From Candidatus Woesearchaeota archaeon (GTDB taxonomy: Archaea; Nanobdellota; Nanobdellia; Woesearchaeales; JAIPIC01): DNA of 45,010 bases. Positions 24,201 to 39,200 of the stretch are shown piece after piece (the first letter of the stretch is position 1; the number at the start of each line of letters is the position of its first letter). Under the pieces are notes generated by a model, which was not told the DNA's origin, made no database searches, and saw only the letters and a program-made list of their open reading frames with translations. Where the stretch lies: positions 1 to 45,010 of the forward strand of contig JAIPIC010000009.1 of NCBI GenBank assembly GCA_021734865.1, written 5' to 3'. The translations under genes were made by a program, and so were the position numbers.

Positions 24201-27200
24201 CGGTCCATTCATTTATTTCAATCTGTCTGCTTATGATCCTTATGAAGTCAGGATCGCTTCCGGCGACGAAAAACACCTGTACAATGTCACTGTTGATATT
24301 AATTTCCTTGACGACAATTTCACAGCTGGAATAGAAACTCTTAAAGTATTCAATGGAACCGACTGGAAAGAGCTGAGCATGTCAGATCCATGCGCAACAC
24401 AATTTGGATATGCTGAAACATCATATACAACTATTGATATTGACGGATCCAGCTATTACGCATGTTACAACGATACAAATAGTAATGGCATTAGAGATTA
24501 TTACAAGATTAAAGTTCCGTCACTGACAAATCTCCAGTTTTATATAGAATCCATAACGCTTGTTGAAATACTTGAAGGATTAAATTATCCAGCAGTCAGG
24601 ACCTATGATACCGGAGAGAAAGTTCAAATAAAAGTAAACAAGACGAAAGGGTCAGTCGCTATAGCAAAACTTAACATGACCTTGTATTTCGGTGGACTTG
24701 AGAAGAGCTACGATCTTACTGATAATATTGATGGTGATTCGCTCAGGTCAGGATACAATTATACGCTCCTGCCGACCGATCCGACAGGTTACTTCAACTT
24801 CACTGTATTCGCATGGGACAGTGGAAACAATCTTGTTACTTCAGCGGTAAGCTCAAACTTGAGGCATCTTCCAAAGAATGAGACCACTCTCATCGATTCA
24901 TCAATGATCGCACATTCATTTACAAATATGTTTGTTAACGGGTATAGAGATTATGAAATTAGGTTTGAATCTGCAGGATCCAATAAATCAGTCGGATTCT
25001 ACTTGCCTGCCAGTTCAACTGTGCGATATGCGACAATAAATCTTAGAGGCGCAGAATATCAAAGTACTTATCCATCTGATGTTACTATGGATATCAATGG
25101 AGGCGACAATGAATTCAATAGTACAGGCACTTTTGATACCATTAACACAACGATCAATCTTAACAGCACGATAAACAGTGCATTATCTGGATGCCCTACT
25201 GATTCAGCTGGATACTGCACAATATATGTCAATATAACATCTGCATCAGTTGGAAAAGTCCTCATCGAAACAATTAACGTGACTTATGATACAGATATTG
25301 ATTCTTCCTTCAATGTCACTAAATGGTGGGTCAACAGCACCGATATTCAGACTGACGATTCAGTAGATAAGAATTTCACTTACTCAAAAGAGACTAGCGC
25401 ATCTCAGGATATGAAAATCTGGGGATTCATAATTAGTAATGAAGCAACCAATTGCTCACTGGACGGTATCTATCATGAACCTTATACCTATCGGCAGTAC
25501 AAATATTGCCCAATCCCAGGCACACAGCAAGTTAAAGTTGATAATACCGGCAATTATACCAACCACTCATTGTGGGAAGACGTATCAAAGGGAGAACCTG
25601 CAAGGCTGCATATTGAACTGGAGGATATAAAGAATATCGCTCTAATCTCAAATGGAGGATATATAATTGCGAACTCCTCTGCTGAATTCATTTCTGATAA
25701 CCTGATCGATAATGATTTCAGCGATGGGACCCTTGGATCATGGAAAGCCAACAGTGCTGATACTGAACCCTCTGTTAAGATTGGATTCAATTCAAGCTAC
25801 TACATAACTCAACTGATAGTCCAGAACCGTCCGGATAACGGATTTACTACAATTAAGCTTAAGTTCAGCGACGGTTCGATAATGACTGAGACATTAATTA
25901 ATGATTCTATAAATCAGACAATCAATATAAGTCCTAACATTAAAGCTTCCTGGGTCAATATTACAGGAATAGATACATATCCCGAAGGCGGAGAACCAGG
26001 ATTTGTCGAAGTTCAGGTCTTTGGATCAGATGCTTACACACAGAGGTATATGGACAACAACTCAGGTACTGGCCCATACATAAACTTCAATGCTTCAGCC
26101 TATGATCCTGATGATACAAGACTGTCTGCATCAGATTCAAACAGGATATACAATGTCACCACAAGTATGAAATTCCGTGATGATAATTTCACAGCAGGCA
26201 TAGAAGCACTTTATGTATATAATGGAACCCTTTGGTATAGCCTGAATGTTTCTACGTCCTGTGATGGTGCATCTAAATCAGAGGCCAATTACACAAATAC
26301 CACCATCGACGGGCAAGTATGGAAAGTCTGCTACAATGACACCGACGGCAATACCAAGAAAGATTACTATAAGATAAGGATACCACAGCTCACCCACAGC
26401 GAGTTTAAGATAGAATCTCTCACAGCATTGGATATCATGAGTGAAATAAACAAGCCAATCATCAAAACTTATGATACAGGAGAACTGGTTGAGATACGTG
26501 TAAATGAGACTAAGGGGCCCAGTGCAATATCTAAGGTAAACCTTACGATATATTTCTCAAATGGCTCGACTAAAGGCTATGAGATGACAAATAATACTGA
26601 TAGCGATGAAAACCTGTGGAGTTATAATTATACCATGCAGTCAGATGATGCATTAGGGTATTTTAACATAACTGTCTTTGGATATGACGGTTCAGAGAAC
26701 CTCCTCACACAGGCAAATAGTGAGAATATGAGATTCACGCCAAAGAACCAGACTGTTCTTATCAACAATTATTCTCAGATCTATGTATACTCAAACCTCC
26801 TTGAGAATGAACAAAGGGACAAGATATTCTATTTCACAGGATCCGGAACAAACAATACCTTAGTTGTCAGAATCCCAGACAAAGCATTTGTTAATGAATT
26901 CATAATTGATGTCAGAGGACAGGAATATCTCTCTTCTAATCCAGCAGATGTCACGTTAAATCTGAATGGTGGAGGGGTTGAGTGGACGCATGCTGGAGAG
27001 CTTGATGGAACAGATTCATCCGGTGATCTTTCATCATATGTCAACACAGCGCTCAACGGCTGCGGCGCATCAGGGAATGGATTTTGTTCCATTGCCATCA
27101 CTGTGGGCACCAGTCAGGCAGGTAAAATTACAGCTGAAAATCTGTACCTCAGTTACTATTTCAATGAGTCAAACTCGATCAATACAAGCAAATGGTGGGA

Positions 27201-30200
27201 AAACGATACATCTATTGTTGTTGATTCCGGAGCAGAGAAATACCAGGATTACAATACAACCTCATCGTCCGATGTGTCAATCTATATCGATGGATTCATA
27301 ATCAGAAATGATACAAGAGTATGCAAAATTGATGATAGCACAAAGACCATACAGGCAGTCAGAGAATTCGTTTACTGCCCGCTTGACTCAGCCGAAAGCA
27401 TCAATACCAGCGGAGGCAATACATTTACAGGACATAAAGTCTGGGAAGACACGATTAAGGGTCAGCCAGCGAGGAAGAGATATGAACTTGATATGATATC
27501 AAACATTGCTGCATCTGCGAACAGCGCAACGATTTCATCATTCTCATCAGAGGAATGGATCACTGCAAGACTGATTGACGGTCTGTATGGTGATTCAGTC
27601 TCAACAGCATGGAAACCGCTTGGTGGGGACTCCACTCCATGGTTTGTGGTCACATTCAATGACAGTTATTACATTACACAGATAAATATCACAAACAGGG
27701 GAAGTTCAGGATTCTCTAAAGTAAGGATAACTGCAAACGACGGGACCGAGATCGAAACCTCCCTCAGCCAGAATTCTGAAAACCAGACCATCGAAATCAA
27801 TCCAGCAATCAAGGCCACATGGCTAAATATATCTGCATTGGAGACATACGGCACTGATTCCGGACTGCAGGAGATCAAGATTTTTGGAAGCAACAAATTG
27901 CTACAAGAATCCATGAACAATGACAGTGGAAATGGGCCTTTCCTGTTCTTTAACATAACAGGATACGATGCAGATACCAACCAATTATCTCTAAACTCTC
28001 CACGATTACTTACGAACGTCACTGCAACCATAAGTTATGAAGATACAAACTTCACAGCTGGCATTGAGACACTTTATTACAACAATGGATCATATTGGTA
28101 TGAACTTAATACATCAAATGCCTGCGCAGCCGCGACGCTTGAGGAGACTGAGACTAATTATGCAACAACAACTATTGATCAGGAAATCTGGAGCGTATGT
28201 TACAACGACACGAACAGCAATTCAAAGAAGGACCTGTTCAGGATATACGTCCCAATACTGCACAACGCCCAATTCAAGATAGAATCACTTACTGCAGTGG
28301 ATATACTTGATCAGGACGAAAAACCAAGAATCGTAACATATGATGTTGGTGATGTTGTAGAAATTGAAGTCAACGAGACAAAAGGTCAGGTAGCAATTGA
28401 TAAGATAAACATGACAATTTACTTTGCAGATGATTCCACAAAGAATTATGAACTCTCAAATAACACAAATGGCGATGAGAATCTCTGGAGTTATAATTAT
28501 ACTATTCTAAGCACTGATGAAACCGGCTATTTTAATTTTACAGTCAACGCATATGACAGTACAGAAAGTCTCTTGACATCACAGAGCAGCAGCAATCTCA
28601 GATTCCTGCCAAAGAACAGGACTTCATTGATACAGCCTGATGGCTATATACGTGTATTTTCCAATATGATGGATCAAGACAAACGGGATACACCAATATA
28701 TTTCACAGGATCCGGCACAAATATTTCTGTTAAGATGCGTCTGCCAAAATATTCAGAAGTCCTTTACCTTACATATGACATGAGGGGGGAAGCCTACAGT
28801 GGAGATGATCCATCTGAAGTTTCAATCGATATTGGCAGCCCCGGGGCTGAATGGACAAATTCTGGTGACCTGACAACTACAGTTAAGACATCTGATCTAG
28901 CAGCCGATTTCAATACAGTTCTTGAATCATGCTCACCTGGAGGGGACGGTTATTGCAGGATCATACTTACGATATCAAGCGCTACAGCAGGTAAAGTGAC
29001 GATTGAAAATATCAACATGAGTTACATAGTAAATGAGACCGGGTCGTTAGAAGTAGAACAATGGTGGCTTGATGATACAGGATTACAGAGCGATGAGGGA
29101 GCCTATTATCATAGGGAATATAATAAGTCCAGTGCAAGCAGCATTGACATCCTGGTTGATGGATTTGTCATATCCAACACATCCACTAATTGCAGTATAG
29201 ACAGTGTATACAAAGATTATGAAACGATCAAAGGTTACAAATATTGTCCTTTGGATGCAGCAGAGACCATTAATGTGACAGCAGCATATAATTATACAAA
29301 TCACACCATATGGGATGACACAGAGAAGAACGAACCGGCAAGAAAGACCATGGAATACTCAAGCGTGTCAAATATAGCGCTTGCAACAAACGGCGCCACG
29401 ATCAGGGGCTCATCACCATCTATATACGCAGCAGCAAGAGCGATTGATGGACTCATATCAAATAACTGGCAGGAGTCCTGGGCAGTTGACGGAACAGTAT
29501 ACACTACCCCATGGATTGCTATCCAGTTCAATGATTCCTACTATGTGACTCAGATTAATATAACAAACAGGGATGAGTACGGTATAGAGACTGTTGTCCT
29601 GAGATTTGAGGATGGATATACCAAAGAAGTCACATTGAACAATGCCACTTACACCACGATCAACATATCTCCTCTGGTGAAATCAAGCTGGGTTAATATT
29701 ACCGCCAAGTCAATCTACGGTGACGCACAACCTGTAGGATTCCAGGAAGTTCAAGTATATGGATTCAAGAATATTAAGCAGCAGCATAATGATAATGGAT
29801 CATACAATGGAACATTATCTTACTTCAATATCACAGGACATTATCCTAACGGCAGCATCGTTTCAGGATCCAGAAAGATATACAATGTATCCTCATATGT
29901 GCAATTCGATGACCTTAATTTCACTGAAGGGCTTGAAAGATTGTATCATTATGACGGCTCGGTATGGCAGTTCATCAATATAACAAAACCATGCAACAGT
30001 TCAAGTGCATCATCTGATGAAAATTTCACGATTATCACATCTGACTCTACAGTCATATTAGCCTGCTATAATGACACAAATGGCAATGGCAAGAGAGATT
30101 ATTACAAAATACTTATCCAGAACGTGACTACTGAAAGGTTCAAGTTTGATTCACTGACAGCTATAAATATCCTGGACGAAGAAAGCAACCCGATAATCAA

Positions 30201-33200
30201 GGGATACAATGTAAATGAGATATTGCCTGTCAAAGTAAAAGAAGTGTATGGAAACGATTCGATTACTTCCATGAACCTTACCATATTCTTCTTCAACGGC
30301 ACATCTGTCAAATCATTCGATATGGCAAATAATCCTTCAGAACAGGGAACTTGGGAATACAATTACACGGTCCTTGAATCTGATCCGGTAGGAAACTTCA
30401 ACATAACAGTACAGTCATATACAGCCGGAGGAGTACGTCTGAACATAGATGTTGTGTCCGGGTTTAAAGTAGTCCATAAAAATGAAACAACAATAATAGA
30501 CGATCATTCAATCGTGAAAACATGGACCAACACATTTACTGATGACAACGTTGAATGGCGCATACAGTTTTCCGAAGCAGGATCATCAACCGAGGCAAAG
30601 CTTCACATACCTGTTAATGCAACACTGACTAGTGTAAATTTCAGTCTTGAGGGCAATGAATTCTCAAGTTCGTACCCAAGCGATGTATCAGTCAATATTG
30701 GCGGCGGACCTGTTGAATGGTGGATGTCAGGACAATTAGACTATATGGCAAATGTGTCAAATCTGACATCAGCAGTCATAAGTTACATCTCATCAGGAGA
30801 CTGCATGATCTCAAATGGATACTGCGATGTTCCTATAAATATAACAACTTCATCGATCGGTGCTGTCACACTGCAATCGCTTAACCAGAATTATACAGTC
30901 AACGAATCCGACGATTTCAACATCAGTCATTGGTGGAAAAATGACACTAACATATATGCAGATACAACAAAGAAGTATTATCAGATATACACGCTCCAGG
31001 ATTACCCACTATATGATATAACTCTCTATGGATACCAGATAAGCCAGCAGGCAACATACTGTGAAATCAATGATGTTGGGAAGAATATTAGTGCCCTTTT
31101 TGGCAATAAGTACTGCAAACTCTCAAACAGTGAACTTGCATTGTACGCTGGCGGTGGGACATTGCAGAACAATACAGTATTTGACAATATCTCACGTGGA
31201 GTACCAGTCAGGAATATAATGGTTCTCGACAGCCCGGCAAACATCGCTGCATCCGCTAATGGAGGGTCTATAGCAGGATATAGTACAGTCTTTGGAAGCT
31301 GGGACGCTAATAATGTCATAGATGGTGCCTATACTGACACTCAGACCGATGCCTGGGCATCAAACACCGGTGATCCGGAACCATATATCGTGATCCAGTT
31401 CAATGATAGCTATTATGTCGATAGGTTCAAGATACAGAACCGGGCAAATTCCGGATTCAACAGAACCAAGGTGACTTTCAGTGATGGTACTTATGAGTAT
31501 TACACATTTCCTGATTTAGGTACACTTGTGACTTTCAATGTGACTCCGATGAGAAAAGTATCCTGGATGAACTTTACAGCAATATCAACCCATGATGATT
31601 ATTCTGGTTTTGTTGAGATTGAAGTCTACGGATCCAAAAAACCAAATGAAACAGGTCATAATATTAATCAAGAGAGAGGTACATATTATTCCTTCAATAT
31701 AACAGGATTTGAACCTTCTGGAAACCAGATATCGTCCTCAGGCAATAATCTGACAAATATCACATCTGAAGTATATTTCGACGATGATAACTTTACAGCC
31801 GGTCTCGAAGTCCTTCAATGGTATAATGGATCAGCCTATGTGGACCTGACCAGTTCAACTTCATGTGCTGATATTTTCGCTGAACCTGAGACAAATTATA
31901 CTGAAAACACAGTTGCAGGCAGGACCATATGGGTATGCTACAATGACACAAACGGAAATGGCAAGGTTGATTATTACAGGATTAAACTGTCTCATGTGAC
32001 TAATGAAAGGTTTAGGATCGCATCTTTTACATCAATTGACTTCCTGGATCAGCTTGGTTATCCTTCAATAGGAACATACGACACAGCACAGACCGTATAC
32101 ATCAGAGTGAACGAGACAAAAGGATCAAGCGTTATCACAACCATGAACGCATCTATCCAGTTTTCCGACGGTACGACCAGATATTATCCAATGGATAACG
32201 ATGTACACATGGGAGCAAATGTATGGGAACTGAATTATACGATTGATTCGGCAGATCCGGTCGGTCAGTTCAACATATCGGTGTATGGATATGATTCAGG
32301 CGACAGTCAACTGGTCTTGGGATATCTTGAGGATTTCTGGTATTATCCAACGAATAAAACAAGCGTCCTTGATACTGATTCAATGGTCTACACAACGATA
32401 AACACATTCCAGAACGGCAAACGTGATTATGATATCAGTTATAATGTGACAGCAGGATACAATGCAATCAATATCTATCTCCCTACAACCGCAGAATTGA
32501 CTAACGTCACATTCAATATTACAGGGAAGAAAAACACACTCGACGGAATCGATTACTATCCAAATAACATCACATTGAACATAAGGGAAGCACTTGGAAC
32601 CTATGGAGAGGATGAATGGATATACTCCGGAGAACTGTCCGGAAATGTTGAAATAGTTAACCTCACGTCGAAACTTCAGGAAGTTTTAGACGCAAGCACT
32701 CCTGATGGCCAGGGTTATTATTCTGTAATCGTAAAAGTCAACAGTACAAGAGGAAGAGTTCACATTCATGATCTGAGAGTATCATATACAAGGAATGAAT
32801 CAACCGGTCTTAACATAACAGATTGGTGGCTCAATACTACAAATATCACTATTGATTCAACAATTGACATATTCAAAAGATACCAGCGGAGCAGCGGTGC
32901 ATTAGTTTCAGCTAATCTTGAACTCAACGGATTTGTCATTGATAATAGGTCGACCCTTTGCCAGATAAACGGCAGTACTAAGACAATTACAGTATTCGAG
33001 AATTACAAGTATTGCCCTCTTGACAGCACTGTGACAATAATGGCTACAGGGAACGGCAACTTCACTGACAACGATATCTACACAGATGTGTCCAGAGGAA
33101 CACCAGTAAGGACGATCATGGATATGGAGTACATAATCAACCTGGCAAATATAACTGCAGGAGGAAGCATCCTGGCGAACTCATCTGAATTTTGGACAGC

Positions 33201-36200
33201 TGAGAACGCAATTGATGGTATTATTACCGATTCGAACATATATGCATGGGCAGCTCAAGTCGATGACCTTACTCCATGGATAGTCGTTGGTCTCAATAGC
33301 TCTTATTATATCAACAGGCTTGTAATAAACAATCGTGACGGCAATGGTATAGAAAATATGGAAATCAAATATTCAGATTCTACTTCCCAGACTCTGACCC
33401 TGTATAACAATGGAAATGCCCAGGAAGTGAACCTGTCACCAATGCGGAAGATCTCATGGATCAATTTCAGTGGTCTTTCAACTTTCGGGTCGAATGCAGG
33501 TTACAAAGAATTGAGGATCTACGGATCATCTTATCCTGCCCAGATCAGGAATGGTACTGGCAAGATCAGAGGTCCGACATTCTATTTCAATCTGTCCGGA
33601 TATGATACCAGCATAGAACCAGTCACGGCTGAACAGAAATTTACGAACATAACATCTCAGATATACATAAATGACTCAGCAATAACAGCTGGCATTGAGA
33701 AACTGCATTGGCATAATCCACAGAATAATAACTGGTATGAGATTAACATATCAACATCATGTTCAGATCCTATGGGAACAACAGAATCAAACTATAGTAC
33801 AACGATTATACCACTAAATTCATCCATAAACCTAACATGGGCTGCATGTTATAATGATACAAATGACAATGGTATCAAGGATTATTTCAAGATCCTCGTT
33901 CCTGAAATCACATCAGAAGAATTCAAGGTTTCCTCATACGTTGGAGTAAACATTCTGGATGAAATAGATTATCCTGATATTAAGACTTATTATTCAGGAG
34001 ATAATTTTACAGTGAGGTTGAATGAGACCTATGGTCAGGAAGCAATAGATTCAGTGAATGTTACATTCCAGTTCAGCAATTCAACAGAAACATATGTTAT
34101 GGTTGATGGACTACTAAACATATGGGAATACAATAAGAGCATAGATGGTAATTATCCACTTGGATATTTCAATGTTAGCGTATCTGCCATGAATAGTCTT
34201 GGTGAAGTGATCGTTGAGGATAAGATAGAAAACCTCAATATCAATCAGAAGATCAAACTCAGTATTGTTAACAGTACAGGTGGTGTCTATGCTACAAATA
34301 ATATGCTCAAGAATGACATGACGGACTCAGTATCTGAGTTCAACAACACGTATTTGAATAAGAATATAACTCTTTACATACCCAAGTTGGCCCAGAACAT
34401 ACAAGCTTCAATGTCAGTACTAGGTGCGGAAAATCTTGTCAGTGGAGACGAATATCTTCCTGAAAATGTTTCCCTTACAATAATTGGTGGATCTGAAATA
34501 TATTCCAAATCCGGATCGTTGAACGGAACAGACAGCACAGGCGACATTAGTTCACAGATTCAGAGCGCACTATCAGGATGTCCAGCAGACCTTGCTAATT
34601 ATTGTGATGTTAAGATCACTGTCCATTCCGATTCGCCAGGAAAAGTGACAGTCAATAATATAACACTGAAATACTGGCTTGATGAATCTGCAGCATATCA
34701 GATCAACCTATGGTGGGTCAATGATTCGAACATTGATATTGATTATATGAACACAAAGAAGACACACTATCTCTTTGAAGCATTGCCGCTAACATCTTCA
34801 CAGATATATGGATTCATTGTAGATAACAGTACATCATCCTGCGAGATCAATGGCTCAGGCGTAACACTCAGCACACTTGATTATTATACATACTGTGCAC
34901 TGGACACCCCAGAATGGATCTACAGGGATGGAAGCAGCATGAAAGAGCATACTCTTTCAACTGACTATGACAATGAGGGCATTGCTGTGAGACGTGTCCC
35001 AGTTATGTCCGACTCATGGAATGTTGCATCATCTGCCAACGGTGGTACGATCATAAGCAATTCCTCAGGCTATAACCCCAGAGAGAACCTCATTGATGGA
35101 GATTACACAGAAGACTTCCCTGGATGGTGGCTCACAGACACAAGCGATACAGAGCGTTATATCACTGTACAGTTCAATGACTCATATTACATCGACCAGG
35201 TCAGCATAGTAAACAGGAGAAATGTGGGATTTAAGGATATAACACTTACATTCAGCGATGGAACATCTATCGATTATCAATTGGAAGATAATAACCAGAC
35301 CCAGAACATATCAGTTTCACCAATTAGAAAAATCAGCTGGTTGAACATATCTGCTTCAACAGTGTACAGCACAAATTATCCTGGACTTGTAGAAGTACTG
35401 GTACATGGAAGCCATGGTTACCAAGAAGTTGTCATATCCAAGAATGAGAAACACGCTATCAAATACTTCAATGTCACTTCATATGATTCAGACATGGACA
35501 TGATCAATGACAGTTATGCATTTAAGATGTATAATGTGACCACTGAATTGCAGGTCAATGACAATGACTTGATACAAACGATTGAAGCTCTTGAATGGTA
35601 TGACGGAACTGACTGGGTTGAAATCAATGTAAGTACTATATGTCAATCAAACATCACCGGATCAGAGATAAATTACACAAATTCAACACTGAGTTCAATG
35701 ATCTGGAAGGCATGCTATAATGATACTGACATCAACGGAAAGAAAGATTATTTCAAGGTCGTCATTCCAGAAGTGGTCACAGAACAGCTGCGAATAGCTT
35801 CACATATCGGTATAAATATATTGGATGAAGACAACAAACCGATAATAAAAACATATGACCAGAATTCATATGTTGACATCGGTGTTAATGAGACAGACGG
35901 ACAATCCGTAATTGATTATGTCAATATAACCTTGATCTATAATGATTCTACAACAGCTACTTACAGGCTAAGCAATACAAGTCTACAGGATGGCAATCCT
36001 AATAACTGGACATTCCCTCCATTCGGATACCAAATCAGCCCGGCTAATCCAGAAGGTACATTAAATATAACGGCAAATGCTTATGACAGCAATGATAATC
36101 TCTTAATAAGCGACTATGAAGTCGTAACCATTGTCCATGGGTTCACAGAATCTGTAATAGACCATAATGGTATCATATCCACAAAGACAAATAGATATGC

Positions 36201-39200
36201 ATCAGGAGAGACTGAAGATTTCAGGACATATACAGAATCCGGCAATAAGGTTGTCGCATCACTAAAAGTACCTATGTACTCAAATGTGACACAAGCCAGT
36301 TTTAGGCTTAAAGGGCTCTCTTACTCATCAACCTACCTGACCAATGTAGCACTGAATATAGGAGGAGGAGACCCTGAATACCAGATGAGCGGTACATTCA
36401 ATTACAACACAGTAATCAGCAATCTTGCAGGACCGATCAATGATGGTATTAGTTCATGCAGGCTGAACAATGAAGAAGATCCGGAAGGCTTCTGTACGAT
36501 CCCTATATATGTAGACTCAACAACACTCGGAAAGGCAGCAATAGATAACCTGGTATTATATTATACGACCAATGAATCCGGTGCTTTCACAATATCAAGC
36601 TGGTGGATGAACCAGTCGAATCTGTTCATCGATAAGGGGGCAGATAAATACAGGATGTATGATGATACAGCATATCCAAACACACGTTTCAACATAAATG
36701 GCTTTGTCATCGACAACAGGTCAAATGAGTGTAAGATCGATAATATTACAAAGTCTGTGGGCAGCTTCCTTAACAACAAATATTGTCCATTGGACTTCCA
36801 CGAAAGCATTGAGACGACATTCCAAGGTAATTTCTCAACACACACGGTCTGGAATGATATGTGGAAAGGAACACCTGTCAGAAAAGAGATGGAATATGAA
36901 TCACAAGATATCAAGAATTATGCGTATATGTTGGAATACGATTCTTACATAATGAATGTCTCATCTGAAAACTATGATGGTGATTATCATACATGGGAAG
37001 CATCTGGCGCAATAGACGGTGCTAAGACTACTCAGTACTATGATGTCTGGGCATCAGAAGAAGCTGATCTTCTGCCTAGCATCAATATTTCCATGAATGG
37101 TTCTTACTATATAACACACCTAAAGATCTCAAACTATGACATGAAGACCCTTAGGGTGTTCTTTGATGATGGAAGCTATCAGAATATCTCACTGCCAACC
37201 CATAATGGTCTCACGCAGTATAATCTTGGAATCACAACTCTGACAAAGAATCTAACGATATATGCTGAAGATACTTACGGAGCAAATGCAGGATTCATTG
37301 AGTTTGAAGCATATGGGTATGCCAATGGAAGGACAAAAAGCACTTACAATGGATATTATAAGCTTGTCAATGTCAGTGGTTATTATCCAGACCAGATCAA
37401 AGTGAGCGGTTCAGACCTCAATCACTTTACTAATATCACAACACAGATGACGGCAGATGATGCTAACTTCGTTGAAGAGCTTGTAGACCTTAAACTGAAG
37501 GATTACCTTGGGAACTGGTCAATCCTGAATACTACAACAATATGTAATGCTTCATATACAGATATTGAAGGCAATTACACAGTATCAACAATCGATGGGA
37601 ACAGATATCATGTATGTTATAATGACACAAACGGAAATGGGATCAAAGATTACTTCAAAGTGCTCATCGAGAATGTCACGACACGTGAATTTATAATCGA
37701 TTCAAGAGACGATACATATCCAAACATCACAGACACAAACATCCAGGATGCTGCTTACGTGAATACAATAATCCCTATTGCAGCACAGGCAGTCGATAAT
37801 ATTGGTATCTCATCTGCATGGGTCCAGATAAGAAAGCCGGACAATTCCACAGAAAACATCACCTTGAATCCATCTATAGACGATTGGTACAACAACACCT
37901 ATCTCCTCAGGATGGTTGGAACGTATAATTTTACGATATTTGTCAACGATACCACTGGAGGCCTAATAACATCATTATATGCTAATGGTCTTAACAGCAG
38001 CCTAAAGATCAACTCAATAACAGTCTATAACGCATCCTATGGAACTGCGCTTGAAGTTGGCGAGAAGGTTGTCATAAGGGTCAATATAACTGAGCCTATC
38101 GAAAACAGTGATATTACCTCAGTGAATCTGAATCTTTCAAATAATGGTTCTGTTATTATTATGGAAAGCACCAGCATGACAGAAGTACTGCCACAGACCG
38201 GATCGTATGGAATATATGAATACAACTTTACAGACATGTATTATGAACTCAATTCCACCGGCACATGGTCGTTGGACATCAGAGCAAATGATAATATGAG
38301 CAATAATGCTACATCATCGACTATGTTCATTGTAAATGATACAAAAGCTCCACTTATCAGAGATTTCTGGCTTACACCAAGCGCTCTTGATCTTGATGAA
38401 TATGTCTTGCTTACAGCAGATGTGGTTGACATAATAAATTATATTGAGCTTGATTTCCAGAGGGCAGGCAGCAACGACACTGAGAACATGTCAAAGACAG
38501 TTATCGGTAACCTGACAAACTATACTTATAACCTCAATTACAAAGCAGACCGGACAGGAGATTATAATGTTACTCTGGTTGCTCATGATTATTCCGGTCA
38601 CAGTAGCATAAGCAATGTCTTGACATTTAAGACTTATGGTGATACTACTGGATCTTATGGAGTGTCGCCTGTGACTGTAAACCTTACAGATAATAATTAC
38701 ATAACCGCGGAGACTGTCTATATAGATCATGTATTCAATAATACTGGCAATGCCACAGCACGTGAAACAGGACTTAACCTTACATTACCTAATGCTACAT
38801 GGATCAAAGATCCACAGAACAGTCCCACACTGACTACAGATGATAACATAATCTGTGATGACATCGCAAGCGGAGGAAACTGCACCGGACAATGGAAATT
38901 GCTGATCCCTCAAGGTATTGCTCCTGGAATCTACATGGTCAATTCAAGTGTTAGCTGGAAGAACCCAAATACCCTTTGGTCAGTCATGAGGAAAAACACC
39001 ACAATCATTATTGAGCCAAACCCATACATGAGACTTGGTCACAAGGATGATGAGTATGGATCAGAAGCACCTCAGCATTTTGTAAATACAGTAGAAGCAG
39101 GCGTGCCACAGGTTGTTGCAGAATACTACTTCCAATCAGTCGGAAACCAGCCTCTTGAAGGTGTGACTTGGTCAAAAGTAAGTGGAAACCTTTCGAGCGA

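Larger units (their letters stand above)
13663..37680 (+). repeat. Twelve protein-level repeat units of about 622 aa (about 1.87 kb) inside the giant ORF
   Basis: PKNxT anchor or its equivalent at 18835, 21145, 23005, 24871, 26740, 28609, 30475, 32347, 34243, 36136; spacings 2310, 1860, 1866, 1869, 1869, 1866, 1872, 1896, 1893. Each unit also has a discoidin-like NGGxI...IDG...FSDGS...EVxVYGS block and a CYNDTxxxGxKDYFK motif. Confidence 0.93.

Noticed and set aside
18835-36136. Possible assembly-generated tandem duplication or CRISPR-like array
   Set aside because: Units are clearly diverged at DNA level, period is ~1.87 kb, and the reading frame is preserved through all units; no short direct repeats with spacers.
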